In this document: in pieces, positions 27,460 through 35,683 of the stretch
How positions within the stretch are numbered: the first letter of the stretch is position 1
How the letters are laid out: each line of letters opens with the position of its first letter
Origin: Acidobacteriota bacterium
Lineage (GTDB): Bacteria > Acidobacteriota > Blastocatellia > Pyrinomonadales > Pyrinomonadaceae
NCBI GenBank assembly: GCA_020200235.1
Contig: JAIVJC010000134.1
Span: forward strand, 25,875 to 89,874
Length of the DNA stretch: 64,000 nucleotides
Direction of reading: 5' to 3'
Notes under the pieces: generated by a model
What the model saw: only the letters and a program-made list of their open reading frames with translations
Told to the model about the DNA's origin: nothing
The model's database searches: none
Position numbers and translations under genes: made by a program

Positions 27460-28363
27460 TGGCGGCGGTGGCGTACTTGAAGGCGGGGCTGATGGGCGCG
27501 GGCGAGATGAAGCCCTCGATGATCCCGGCGACGACGAGGAGCGGGATGCACCCGACGATCAGGTGAGCCGCGTCGCGACCGCGCAGGCGCAGCGCGTCGA
27601 AGCGCGAGAGATCGCCGGGCGCGAGGATCGCCGTGCCCACCAGGAGCCCCGCGCCGCCCGCGATGAAGATGCACGAGAGCTCGATCACGCCGTGCCCGAC
27701 CATGAAGGTGACGAGATCGCCGCCGAACCCGGCGCGGTAGGTGAGCGCGAGCACCGCGCCGATGTTGAGACCGTTGAACGCCATCACGAGGAGCGTGCCG
27801 ACGCCGAGCATCGCGCCCGTGGCGAAGGCGTTGAACATCACCTGGATGTTGTTCGTCATGATCGCCGCGCCGCCGATCTGGTTCGCCTTGTTCAGAGACT
27901 CCCACCAGTGCGTGCCGGAGCTGATCGTGTCGCGCATGGCGTAGTCGATGCCGACCACCTCGGAGAAGTCGGCGTCGTGCCACGTCCCGTAGAAGCCCGC
28001 GACCCCGAAGGCGAGGCAGAAGGCGAACGCGGTGGCGGTGTAGCGCCACGTGCGGCGGAAGGTGCGCGGGAAGTCGCGCATGAAGAAGCGGCGCAGGCGC
28101 TTGCCGCCCTCCATCGCCTCCGTGCGGTAGATGCGGCCGTGCGCGCGTATGACGAGGCTGTTGAGGTAATTGACCAGACGCGGATCGCGCGACTCGGCGC
28201 GCGCGATTGCCAAGTCGGACGACGTGCGCCGGTAGATGCGCCCCAGCTCGCGCACCTCCTCGCGGTGGAGGCGTCGCAGGGACATCTCGTCCAGGAGCCG
28301 CAGCAACTCTTCCAGACGCTGCCACGCGCTCTTGCGCTCGTTGATGAACCGGTCAGTGGGCAT
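27395..28363 (-). CDS. SpoIIM-like (stage II sporulation protein M) membrane protein
   Basis: 322 residues. Cytoplasmic N-terminal helical part with EVRELGRIYRRTSSDLA (about 36-52), one membrane segment (about 108-128), then a cluster of C-terminal membrane helices with MTNNIQVMFNAFATG, GVIELSCIFIAG and GFISP motifs of the SpoIIM/DUF95 family. In non-sporulating bacteria these genes recur with MoxR, DUF58 and RDD genes, which fits this neighbourhood. It overlaps the M61 gene tail to tail by 65 bases. Confidence 0.88.
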   Translation of the reverse strand: MPTDRFINERKSAWQRLEELLRLLDEMSLRRLHREEVRELGRIYRRTSSDLAIARAESRDPRLVNYLNSLVIRAHGRIYRTEAMEGGKRLRRFFMRDFPRTFRRTWRYTATAFAFCLAFGVAGFYGTWHDADFSEVVGIDYAMRDTISSGTHWWESLNKANQIGGAAIMTNNIQVMFNAFATGAMLGVGTLLVMAFNGLNIGAVLALTYRAGFGGDLVTFMVGHGVIELSCIFIAGGAGLLVGTAILAPGDLSRFDALRLRGRDAAHLIVGCIPLLVVAGIIEGFISPAPISPAFKYATAAITGVALYTYLLLGGREPEAGS

Positions 28364-28438
28364 GAGACGATGCAGTGCATCCGCACTTCAGTGTCGAACG
28401 CAGACGACTCTACACAGCGCGTCGTTGGAATGACAAGA

Positions 28439-29371
28439 TCAAACGTCCAGTTCGAGGTGACCGCCGCCGACGAAGCGGCAGCGACCGCCGACGCGCACGC
28501 GCGTGATCGTCGCGCCCTCGTGCGCGATGCGGATGCGGATGAAGCTCGGTCGCCCTATCTCGATCCCCTGCTCGCTCGTCACGTCCAACTCGCCGCCGGA
28601 AGACGCGACGACGCCGTGGCGCAGGAGGTAGCAGCCGAGGGGACCGCTCGCGCCGCCCGTCGCCGGGTCTTCCGCGACGCCCAGGCCCGGCGCGAACATC
28701 CGGCTGTGCACGCCCGATCCGTCGAACTCCGTCTCCGTCGTGAAGACGAAGACCTCGTGCGGCAGCCCGCCGAGGACGCGCTCGATCATGTCGATGCGCG
28801 GTCGCGCGCGCCGCGCGGCGTCCAGACTCTTCAGCGGCACGTAGAGGAAGGGCACGCCGCACGAGACGATCTCGACGGGGAAGCGTCCGTCTATGTCCGA
28901 CTGCTCGAGCGAGATCATCGCGGCGACCGCCGCCTCGTCCTCGACGCGCTCGCCGAAGGTCGGGAGCGGCTGGCTCATCTCGATGAAGTCCGCCGCGCCG
29001 TCCTTCCATCCGACGCGGACGGGGATCGTGCCGACGCCCTCTTCGAGCCGGATCGTCGTCGCGCCCGCGTCGTCGTCGTCCCGCCCCGGTGATTCGATCA
29101 TGCGCTCGCGCGCGAGGATGAAGGTCGTGCCGACCGTCGGGTGCCCAGCCATCGGCAGCTCCCGCGCGGGCGTGAAGATGCGCACGCGGAAATGGTTCGC
29201 GTCGTCTTCGGGCGGGAGCACGAAAGTCGTCTCGGAGAGGTTCATCTCCTTGGCGATCTGTTGCATCAGCTCGTCCGAGAGCCCCGCGCCGTCCGTGAAG
29301 ACCGCCAGAGGGTTCCCGCCGAACTGCCGATCTGTAAACACATCTACCAGATGATAACGAAGTTTCTTCAT
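28439..29371 (-). CDS. PhzF family isomerase/epimerase
   Basis: 310 residues, full length for the family. Typical N terminus VDVFTDRQFGGNPLAVF, catalytic Glu47 in NLSETTFV, AGHPTVG (about 75-81) and near the C terminus DPATGGASGPLGCYL. PhzF-like proteins form a dimer of two-lobed subunits of the diaminopimelate-epimerase fold and catalyse isomerisations. Phenazine synthesis genes are absent here, so the substrate is unknown. AGGAAAGCGG precedes the ATG. Confidence 0.9.
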   Translation of the reverse strand: MKKLRYHLVDVFTDRQFGGNPLAVFTDGAGLSDELMQQIAKEMNLSETTFVLPPEDDANHFRVRIFTPARELPMAGHPTVGTTFILARERMIESPGRDDDDAGATTIRLEEGVGTIPVRVGWKDGAADFIEMSQPLPTFGERVEDEAAVAAMISLEQSDIDGRFPVEIVSCGVPFLYVPLKSLDAARRARPRIDMIERVLGGLPHEVFVFTTETEFDGSGVHSRMFAPGLGVAEDPATGGASGPLGCYLLRHGVVASSGGELDVTSEQGIEIGRPSFIRIRIAHEGATITRVRVGGRCRFVGGGHLELDV

Positions 29372-29384
29372 CCGCTTTCCTTGT

Positions 29385-29439
29385 GCGCCTCTGCGACTCC
29401 AGCGTGAGAAAAATTTTCACGCTGGAGTCGCAGAGGCGC
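29385..29439. repeat. Perfect 23-base palindrome between minus-strand genes
   Basis: Arms 29385-29407 and 29417-29439 are perfect complements around a 9-base AT-rich centre. The outer part carries the CGCAGAGGCGC motif that also flanks the heptamer repeat at 21320. It begins 7 bases before the stop of the PLP-enzyme gene when read on the minus strand and may serve as its terminator, although no T tract follows. Confidence 0.7.
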
Positions 29440-29446
29440 GAAGAGA

Positions 29447-30646
29447 CTACAAACTATCGAGCGCGCGACCGAAGTCTTTGATCAGGTCAGCCTCGTCCTC
29501 GATGCCGACGGAGACGCGCACGAGGCTGTCGCCGACGCCCATCGCCCGCCGCTGCTCGGCGGTCAGAGCCTTCGCCCACATCGCCGCCGGGTGGACGAGC
29601 AGCGTCTCGTAGCCGCCGAGGCTCGCGGCGTAGACGCCGATCCTGAGCGACGCGATGAAGCGCTCCGCCGCCTCGTAGCCGCCGCGCAGCTCCACGCTCA
29701 GGACGCCCGTGAACCCGCTCATCTGTCGGCGCGCCAGCTCGTGCTGCGGGTGCGACTCCAAGCCGGGGTAGAAGACGCGCTCGACCTTCGCGTGGCTTTC
29801 GAGGAAGCGCGCGAGCGCGAGCGCGTTCCGGTTGTGCCGCTCGACTCTCAAGCCCATCGTGCGCAAACCCCGCAGCAGCAGCCACGAGTCGAAGGGACTT
29901 AATGACGCCCCCGCCACGAGCCCGAACCTCCACGCGCGCCCGATTAACTCACTCGATCCGACGACGAGCCCCGCCGTCACGTCGTGATGACCGCCGATGT
30001 ACTTCGTCGCGCTGTGGACGACGACATCAATTCCAAGCTCGATCGGTCGCTGGTTGACGGGCGTGGCGAAGGTGTTGTCGCACATCGTCACGACATTGCG
30101 CGCGCGCGCGACTTCAGCGACCGCGCGCAGGTCTGTCAGAGTCATCAGCGGGTTCGTCGGCGTCTCCGTGTAGACGAGCTTCGTGTTCGGTCGCATCGCG
30201 CGCGCGAAGTTTTCCGGATCGGTGTTGTCGACGAAGGTGCGCTCCATGCCCCAGCGCGGCAGGAGGTTTTCGAACATCGACAGAGTGTTGCCGTAGAGGC
30301 TGCGCTGCGCGACGACGTGATCGCCCTTTTCCAGCAGCGACATCGCGGCGGTGAAGATCGCGCCCATGCCCGATCCCGTGACGAACGCCGCCTCGCCGCC
30401 TTCGAGCGAAGCCGCGAGCCGCTCGACCTGCGCGTGCGTCGGGTTGCCGTAGCGCGTGTAGAACTCCGAGGGGTGGACGGAGGTCGCCAGCCCGACGAAG
30501 TGTTCGGGCGAGTCCGCGCTGAACGTGGAGGTCTGCCAGATGGGTGGCGCGACCGAGTGCGTCGCGTTGAGGTCGCGGTCGCCGTGCGCGAGCCGCGTCT
30601 GCAAGCCCTCCCACACGTCGTGGTCGTCCCTTTTCTCGTCGCTCAT
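29447..30646 (-). CDS. Cys/Met metabolism PLP-dependent enzyme (cystathionine gamma-synthase/lyase-like)
   Basis: 399 residues from the ATG at 30646, chosen because AAGGAAAAGAG precedes it. PLP fold type I: TRYGNPT (64-70), GSGMGAI (91-97), YTETPTNP (159-166), and the lysine that binds PLP, K215, in [12 protein letters not shown]. Family members perform gamma- or beta-elimination or replacement on homoserine esters, cystathionine or methionine; the exact reaction cannot be fixed from sequence. A MocR-type regulator is divergently encoded 138 bases away and could control it. Confidence 0.88.
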   Translation of the reverse strand: MSDEKRDDHDVWEGLQTRLAHGDRDLNATHSVAPPIWQTSTFSADSPEHFVGLATSVHPSEFYTRYGNPTHAQVERLAASLEGGEAAFVTGSGMGAIFTAAMSLLEKGDHVVAQRSLYGNTLSMFENLLPRWGMERTFVDNTDPENFARAMRPNTKLVYTETPTNPLMTLTDLRAVAEVARARNVVTMCDNTFATPVNQRPIELGIDVVVHSATKYIGGHHDVTAGLVVGSSELIGRAWRFGLVAGASLSPFDSWLLLRGLRTMGLRVERHNRNALALARFLESHAKVERVFYPGLESHPQHELARRQMSGFTGVLSVELRGGYEAAERFIASLRIGVYAASLGGYETLLVHPAAMWAKALTAEQRRAMGVGDSLVRVSVGIEDEADLIKDFGRALDSL

Positions 30647-30783
30647 GCTCTCTTTTCCTTTCAGCCGCGCCCCACGCGTCGTCAGCAACGCGCCGCAGCG
30701 AATGTTATACTTGCCGCGCCCTCGTTTCGGAAAGAGCCAATTTCGCGGTGGCACATTGTCCGCGACTTACGGCGGCGGTAACG

Positions 30784-32265
30784 ATGGACTTCACGAAACT
30801 CAGTCTGAAACGCGACAGCTCGGAGCCGCTCTACCTGCAACTGCTCGCCGCGCTCGAAGGGGCGGTGCGCGAGGGCGCGCTCGACGCGGGCGAGCGCCTG
30901 CCGTCGGAGCGCGAGCTGGCGTCGCGGCTCGGCTTGAGCCGCACGACCGTGGCGGGCGCGTACCGCGAGCTGGAGGCGCGCGGGCTCGTGCGCAGCCACG
31001 TCGGGCGCGGCACGTTCGTCTGCGCCACGCCCGAGGCGGCGGACGCGCCCTTCGCGTGGCGCGGCAAGGTCTCGGCGTCGGTCGCCTACTTCGGCTACAG
31101 CCATGGCTTGCGCCACCTCATGCTCAGCGGCTTGAGCCCCGGCGTCATCTCCTTCGCCGCGGGCGCGCCCGCCTTCGAGTGCTTCCCCATCGAAGACTAC
31201 CTGCGCTTCACCGAGCACGCGCTGCGCCGCCACGCCTCCGTCGCGCTCGGCATCGCGCCGACCGAGGGGCAGCCGCGCCTGCGCCGCGCCGTCGGCGAGC
31301 GCTTCAACACGAAGGCGGAGCGCGTCCTCATCCTCTCGGGATCGCAGCAGGGCATCGATCTGATCGCGCGCTGCCTGATCGACGCGGGCGACTACGTCGT
31401 CGTCGACCGCCCCGGCTACGTCGGCGCGATCCAGACCTTCCGCGCGGCGGGCGCGAACCTCGTCGGCTGGGACACCGCGCGCGCGAGCCTCGACGAGTTG
31501 GAAGACCTGCTCGTGCGCTACCGCCCGAAACTGATCTACACCGATCCGACCTTCCAGAACCCGACGGGCCGCGTGATGAGTCTGAGGGAGCGGCAGGACC
31601 TGCTGAAGCTCGCCGCGCGCTACCACACGCCCGTCGTCGAAGACGATCCGTGGAGCGAGACTTATCTCGACGCGGCGCCGCCCCCGCCGCCGCTCTATCA
31701 CCTGGACGCGCACAACATCGTCATCCACCTCGGCACGTTCTCGAAGACGCTCGCGCCGGGCTTGCGCCTCGGCTGGCTCGCCGCCTCCGAGTACATCGTC
31801 GATCAGCTCGCGCTCATCAAGCAGCACGAGAACCTGTTCACCGAGGGCTTGGGGCAGTTCGTCATCGCGGATTTCTTAACGAGCGGTCGCTACGACGCGC
31901 ACATGGACGCGCTGCGCAGGGAGCACGCGCGCAAGCGCGACCTGATGCGGCGCGCGCTGGAAAAGTACGCGCGACCGCACGGGCTCACGTTTAACCAGCC
32001 GCGCGGCGGGCTTCACTTCTGGTGCCGGCTGCCGCGCGGGCTCGAAGCGCGCGCCGTGCTGGAAGCCGCCGTCACGGAGGGCGTGGCGTTCGCGCCCGGC
32101 GAGATGTTCTACCCGGACGCGGCGGGCAGGGACGAGTTGCGCCTGTGCTTCTCGTCGGCGCCCGCCGAGAGGATCGAGGAGGGCGTCGCGCGCTTCGAGC
32201 GTGCGCTCGCCGTCGCCGCGTCTTCGACGCCGCGGCGCGGGCAGATGAACGTGCCGGTCGTGTGA
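30784..32265 (+). CDS. MocR/PdxR-type regulator (GntR wHTH fused to aminotransferase)
   Basis: 493 residues from the ATG at 30784. N-terminal GntR winged helix (about 8-80, with LPSERELASRLGLSRTTV), then a fold-I aminotransferase domain: SGSQQGID (185-192), TDPTFQNPTG (253-262), EDDPW (287-291) and PLP lysine K321 in FSKTLAPGLRLGW. MocR regulators use PLP or an amino acid adduct as effector and often control divergent PLP- or amine-metabolism genes. The divergent neighbour here is the cystathionine gamma-synthase-like gene. Confidence 0.9.
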   Translation: MDFTKLSLKRDSSEPLYLQLLAALEGAVREGALDAGERLPSERELASRLGLSRTTVAGAYRELEARGLVRSHVGRGTFVCATPEAADAPFAWRGKVSASVAYFGYSHGLRHLMLSGLSPGVISFAAGAPAFECFPIEDYLRFTEHALRRHASVALGIAPTEGQPRLRRAVGERFNTKAERVLILSGSQQGIDLIARCLIDAGDYVVVDRPGYVGAIQTFRAAGANLVGWDTARASLDELEDLLVRYRPKLIYTDPTFQNPTGRVMSLRERQDLLKLAARYHTPVVEDDPWSETYLDAAPPPPPLYHLDAHNIVIHLGTFSKTLAPGLRLGWLAASEYIVDQLALIKQHENLFTEGLGQFVIADFLTSGRYDAHMDALRREHARKRDLMRRALEKYARPHGLTFNQPRGGLHFWCRLPRGLEARAVLEAAVTEGVAFAPGEMFYPDAAGRDELRLCFSSAPAERIEEGVARFERALAVAASSTPRRGQMNVPVV

Positions 32266-32291
32266 GCGGGGCGGTCGTCGTAGGGAGTCGC

Positions 32292-33908
32292 GTGGAAAAA
32301 ATCGTCGAGTGCGTGCCGAACTTCAGCGAGGGTCGCCGATCCGACGTGGTCGCGCGCCTCGTCGCGGCGGTCGACGCGGTCGAAGGCGTCGCGGTGCTCG
32401 GCACGCACGCGGACGCGGATCACAACCGATCCGTGATCACCTTCGTCGGCGAGCCGCAACGGGTCGTCGAAGCCGCGCTGCGCGCGGCGCGCGTGGCTGT
32501 CGAGGCCATCGATCTGCGCGGGCACGCGGGGCAGCACCCGAGGGTCGGCGCGTTGGACGTGCTGCCGTTCGTGCCCGTGCGCGGCGTGACGTTGGAAGAG
32601 TGCGTCGGGCTCGCGCACGAGGCGGGCGGGCGGCTGTGGGACGAACTGAAAGTTCCCGTCTACTTCTACGAGAGCGCGGCGCGCAAGCCCGACCGCGTGA
32701 ACCTTGAGGACGTGCGGCGCAAGGGCTTCGAGCAGTTGCGCGAAGAGATCGGCGTGATGCCGGAGCGCGCGCCGGACGTGGGCGGCGCGCGGCTGCACGA
32801 GTCGGCGGGCGCATCAATCGTCGGCGCGCGCTCGTTCCTCATCGCTTACAACGTGAATTTGAACACGGGCGATCAGCGGATCGCGCGCCGCGTCGCGCGG
32901 GCCGTGCGCGGTCGCGACGGCGGCTTGCGCTACCTGAAGGCGCTCGGCTTCGCGCTGCCGGAGCGGGGCTTGACGCAGGTCTCGATGAACCTCGTGCGCT
33001 TCGAGAGGACGACGCTGCACCACGCCTTCGAGGCGGTGAGGAGGGAAGCCGCGCGCTGGGGCGTCTCGGTCGCGGGCAGCGAGATCGTCGGGCTCGTGCC
33101 GCAAGCCGCGCTCGACCGCGCCGCCGACTATTTCCTGCGCGTCGAAAACTTCTCGCCCGAACTCGTCCTCGAAAACCGCATCGCCGCCGCACTCGCGCGC
33201 AAAGCTTCCGCGACCGCGGGCGCGGTCGACGAGGAGGCTGCGGAGAAAGTTGAGAAGGTCGCATTGCAACTCGAACGCGAGGCTCAGCCCGCGCCGCCGC
33301 AGGTTCAGCCCGCGGTGTCGCGTCAACTCGTCGGCGACGTGGCGGGCGGCGGGGCGGCGGCGGCGCAGGCGGCTGTCGTCGCGGCGGCGCTCGGCGAGAT
33401 GGTGGCGCGCCTGGTCGAGCGCAAGGCGGGGCAGGAGGACGCGAGCCGCGAGGCGCGCGAGGCTCTACAGGAGTTGGGCGAGTTGCGCGCGCGGCTCGCG
33501 GACGCAGCCGACGAGGACGAAGCCGCGTTCGCCGAAGTGCTCGCGGCGCGCAGGATGCCGCGCGCGGGCGACGAAGAGAGGCGGGAGCGCGAGGTCGCCG
33601 TCGAGTGGGCGCTCAAGGGCGCGGCGAACGTGCCGCTGGAGGTGGCGCGCCACGGCGTGCGCGTCGCGGAGATTCTGGAGACGCTCGCGGAGCTCGGCGA
33701 TCCGGCGTGGCTCTCGGACGCGGGCGTCGGCGCGCAGCTCGCGCTCGCGGCGGTGGTCGGCGCGCGCTACAACGTGCTGGTGAACGTCGCGGAGGTTGAA
33801 GACGAGGAGTTCGCCGCCGAGCACCGCGCGCGCGCCGACGATCTGCTGGAGCGCGCCCGCGAGATCGCCGCGCGCGTCGAAGAGATGTTGACTGACTCGA
33901 TCGGGTGA
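32292..33908 (+). CDS. Bifunctional formiminotransferase-cyclodeaminase (FTCD-type fusion)
   Basis: 538 residues from a GTG at 32292 with GGGAG at 32283-32287, giving the usual start VEKIVECVPNFSEG. Residues about 1-300 are the glutamate formimidoyltransferase domain (DADHNRSVITFVG, GAEH-like HPRVGALDVLPFVP). Residues about 335-535 are the helical formimidoyl-tetrahydrofolate cyclodeaminase domain (AAAQAAVVAAALGEMVARL, DEDEAAFAEVL). Together they move the formimino group from formiminoglutamate to folate and release ammonia, the last step of histidine breakdown. Length matches the fused enzyme. No hut genes lie nearby. Confidence 0.92.
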   Translation: MEKIVECVPNFSEGRRSDVVARLVAAVDAVEGVAVLGTHADADHNRSVITFVGEPQRVVEAALRAARVAVEAIDLRGHAGQHPRVGALDVLPFVPVRGVTLEECVGLAHEAGGRLWDELKVPVYFYESAARKPDRVNLEDVRRKGFEQLREEIGVMPERAPDVGGARLHESAGASIVGARSFLIAYNVNLNTGDQRIARRVARAVRGRDGGLRYLKALGFALPERGLTQVSMNLVRFERTTLHHAFEAVRREAARWGVSVAGSEIVGLVPQAALDRAADYFLRVENFSPELVLENRIAAALARKASATAGAVDEEAAEKVEKVALQLEREAQPAPPQVQPAVSRQLVGDVAGGGAAAAQAAVVAAALGEMVARLVERKAGQEDASREAREALQELGELRARLADAADEDEAAFAEVLAARRMPRAGDEERREREVAVEWALKGAANVPLEVARHGVRVAEILETLAELGDPAWLSDAGVGAQLALAAVVGARYNVLVNVAEVEDEEFAAEHRARADDLLERAREIAARVEEMLTDSIG

Positions 33909-33913
33909 GAGAG

Positions 33914-34240
33914 ATGACGAACGGCGGACACGAGGGCAACGGTCGGGAGCGCAGGGAGGACGAGCGGGCGCGCGTCTCGCTCGAAGCGTGGTGGGAGGGG
34001 ATGACGGGCAGGCACGAGGCGCGCGTCTCCGACATCTCGATGGGGGGCTGCTTCATCGACACGCAGGGCGCGGCGGGGTTGGGCGAGCTGATCGTCTTCG
34101 CGATCAGGAAGCCCGACGGCGGGTGGCTGGCGCTGCGCGGCGAGGTCGTCTCCGTCGATCCGCACACCGGCTTCAGCGTGGTCTACACTTTTCTGACCGA
34201 CGAGGAGCAGCAGGAGCTGAAACGTCTCGGCACGATCTGA
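33914..34240 (+). CDS. PilZ domain protein
   Basis: 108 residues from the ATG at 33914 (a GTG at 33905 overlapping the previous stop is also possible). RREDERARVSLE and DISMGGCFID give the RxxxR and D/NxSxxG motifs of c-di-GMP-binding PilZ domains, with the second arginine set replaced by the RREDERAR pattern. A single-domain PilZ protein probably acts as a cytoplasmic c-di-GMP effector. It starts right after the FTCD gene and may be co-transcribed. Confidence 0.85.
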   Translation: MTNGGHEGNGRERREDERARVSLEAWWEGMTGRHEARVSDISMGGCFIDTQGAAGLGELIVFAIRKPDGGWLALRGEVVSVDPHTGFSVVYTFLTDEEQQELKRLGTI

Positions 34241-34257
34241 CGCGCCAGGTTAACGCG

Positions 34258-34668
34258 CTAGCGGGCGCGCCCGCCGAAGTCGAGCCAGAGCAGCGCCGCC
34301 CCGAAGAAGCCGCAGCCCAGCGAGTCAAAGACGGTCCAGTAGAGCGGCATCCCCTCCGTGTGATCGATCAGGAAGAAGACGGGCGCGGCGAGCAGGAACG
34401 CGACGCCGTTGAGGATGACGAGCTTGCGGTAACGCTCGACGTCAGTGGCTAAGACAAACAAAGAGACGCCGTGCATCCCGTAGGCGTAGGACGCCTGCCG
34501 GATCATGAACATGAGCACCGCGCCGCGCGGCATCTCGCCCAAGCCCAGCCACTCGTGCGACGCCTCCATCCACGAGCGCGGCATCACGACCGCCCCGAAC
34601 GCCAGCAGCTCGACCGCGCCCGCCAGCCTCAGCAGCCACGCCTGTAGTCGCCTGCGATCCATACTCAT
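34258..34668 (-). CDS. Four-span membrane protein, hypothetical
   Basis: 136 residues from the ATG at 34668, preceded by AAGGGGGG. Four hydrophobic segments (about 8-30, 45-70, 78-98, 105-128). Motifs RRLQAWLLRLAGAVELLAFGA and MFMIRQASYAYGMHG are distinctive, but I cannot attach a family name. It ends 17 bases from the PilZ stop in a tail-to-tail arrangement. Function unknown. Confidence 0.7.
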   Translation of the reverse strand: MSMDRRRLQAWLLRLAGAVELLAFGAVVMPRSWMEASHEWLGLGEMPRGAVLMFMIRQASYAYGMHGVSLFVLATDVERYRKLVILNGVAFLLAAPVFFLIDHTEGMPLYWTVFDSLGCGFFGAALLWLDFGGRAR

Positions 34669-34724
34669 CACGGTGCCCCCCTTAGCAGCGACCATCACGC
34701 GGCGCGTCCCCCGACGACGGATTA

Positions 34725-34780
34725 GAGACGAGCGTCCGAAGCGAACCCGTCGAGGCGTCGGGTCGAACGAGTTGTTGGAT
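34725..34780 (-). repeat. attC-like half site / NNSFDPTP tag
   Basis: On the minus strand ATCCAAC at 34780-34774 fits the integron R-box RYYYAAC and is followed by AACTCGTTCGACCCGACGCC, close to the left half of many environmental attC sites. It translates as NNSFDPTPRR, a tag often seen near gene ends in such genomes. No matching GTTRRRY box was found within 140 bases on the other side, so at best this is half a site or a decayed one. Confidence 0.3.
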
Positions 34781-34917
34781 TTCGTCCGACGCAACCGCGC
34801 GCACTTCTACGAATGAACGTGGTAGAGCGTCGCGCCGGGGATGTTGATGTTGAAAGACGAGCTGAGGGCGCGTCCGTTCGAAGCGCCCGTCGGGCGATGG
34901 TCGGTCGGCGCGCGAGC

Positions 34918-35319
34918 CTACTCGGCGACCGCTTCGGCGAATTGCTTCGTGTCGGTGTACTGCTGGAACCTGACTACTCTTCCTTCCCGCAGACTCCAGA
35001 CGTGCGCGAACTGCGCGCGCACTTCCTTGCCCCTGACTTTGTGCTTCCCGCTGTAGGTGCCGAGCACCACGATCCGCTCGCCGGCATCAAGCCACTCCTC
35101 CGGCGTGACGGTGAATCCATCCCACTCGGACGCGAGCCGCATGAACACCCCTTCGAGCACCGCCTGCGGTCCGACGTAGGGGTTGCGATCCGCGTAGATG
35201 AAATTCTCCGCCTCGTTCCACTCGATGCCCTGATCCATCTGACCGAGGACGGTCGGGACGTCGCCCCGACCGAACGCATCGTACAACCCCCTGACGACTT
35301 CGACATTCTCCCTCGACAT
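34918..35319 (-). CDS. SnoaL-like / NTF2-like protein
   Basis: 133 residues from the ATG at 35319, preceded by GAGGAGG. N terminus SRENVEVVRGLYDAFGRGD, then EWNEAENF, YVGPQAVLEGVF and a closing AHVWSLREGRVVRFQQYTD: the cone-shaped NTF2 fold of the SnoaL-like family. Such small proteins are isomerases, hydrolases or simple ligand binders; no catalytic residues can be assigned with confidence. Cytoplasmic. Confidence 0.88.
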   Translation of the reverse strand: MSRENVEVVRGLYDAFGRGDVPTVLGQMDQGIEWNEAENFIYADRNPYVGPQAVLEGVFMRLASEWDGFTVTPEEWLDAGERIVVLGTYSGKHKVRGKEVRAQFAHVWSLREGRVVRFQQYTDTKQFAEAVAE

Positions 35320-35360
35320 GGCAGCCTCCTCGAAGAAAGTGGGATACGCCGGCGGCGAAA

Positions 35361-35660
35361 TCAATCGGCTCTTTTTAGCTCGCCCAACAATTCAAACATC
35401 TTCTCATCCGACGAGCACAGGAATTTCAACGCATCCTTCGCGGGCTCGACGACGATCGTCGAATCGAAAGCCTCGCCCGCCGTGCCGCGAAGTTTACCTT
35501 CCTTAATCGCCGCCCTGAACATCGCGGGAGGGCGAGCGACAGTTTCAACGAATCATTCTCGATCCTGTATCTGATGACCAGGTGCCCCTTGTGCTCCTTC
35601 TTTTCCGCCCTTCCCGTGTACGTAGCGCCTTCGTCGGGCGCGGCTAGCTTACAGCCTTTA
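35361..35660 (-). pseudogene. Frameshifted remnant of an unidentified small protein
   Basis: In this 365-base stretch two reading frames on the minus strand fit end to end. The upstream frame gives ATYTGRAEKKEHKGHLVIRY followed by RIENDSLKLSLALP. Near 35525 the sense moves to another frame that gives MFRAAIKEGKLRGTAGEAF and later KFLCSSDEKMFELL before a stop at 35361. The segments together resemble the end of a small lipoprotein-like beta protein. No start is present, because the 5' part is missing up to the glycosyltransferase stop at 35684. I read it as a decayed gene; the family is not identified. Confidence 0.5.
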
Positions 35661-35683
35661 GTCTTCGCTGATCCACCGCAACT

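Noticed and set aside
32022-32291. Upstream extension of the formiminotransferase gene
   Set aside because: It would overlap the MocR gene by about 240 bases; the GTG at 32292 has a ribosome site and matches the family N terminus.
34813-35574. Plus-strand frame of about 250 codons across the SnoaL-like gene
   Set aside because: The minus strand gives a clear SnoaL-like protein with a strong ribosome site; the plus frame is its shadow.
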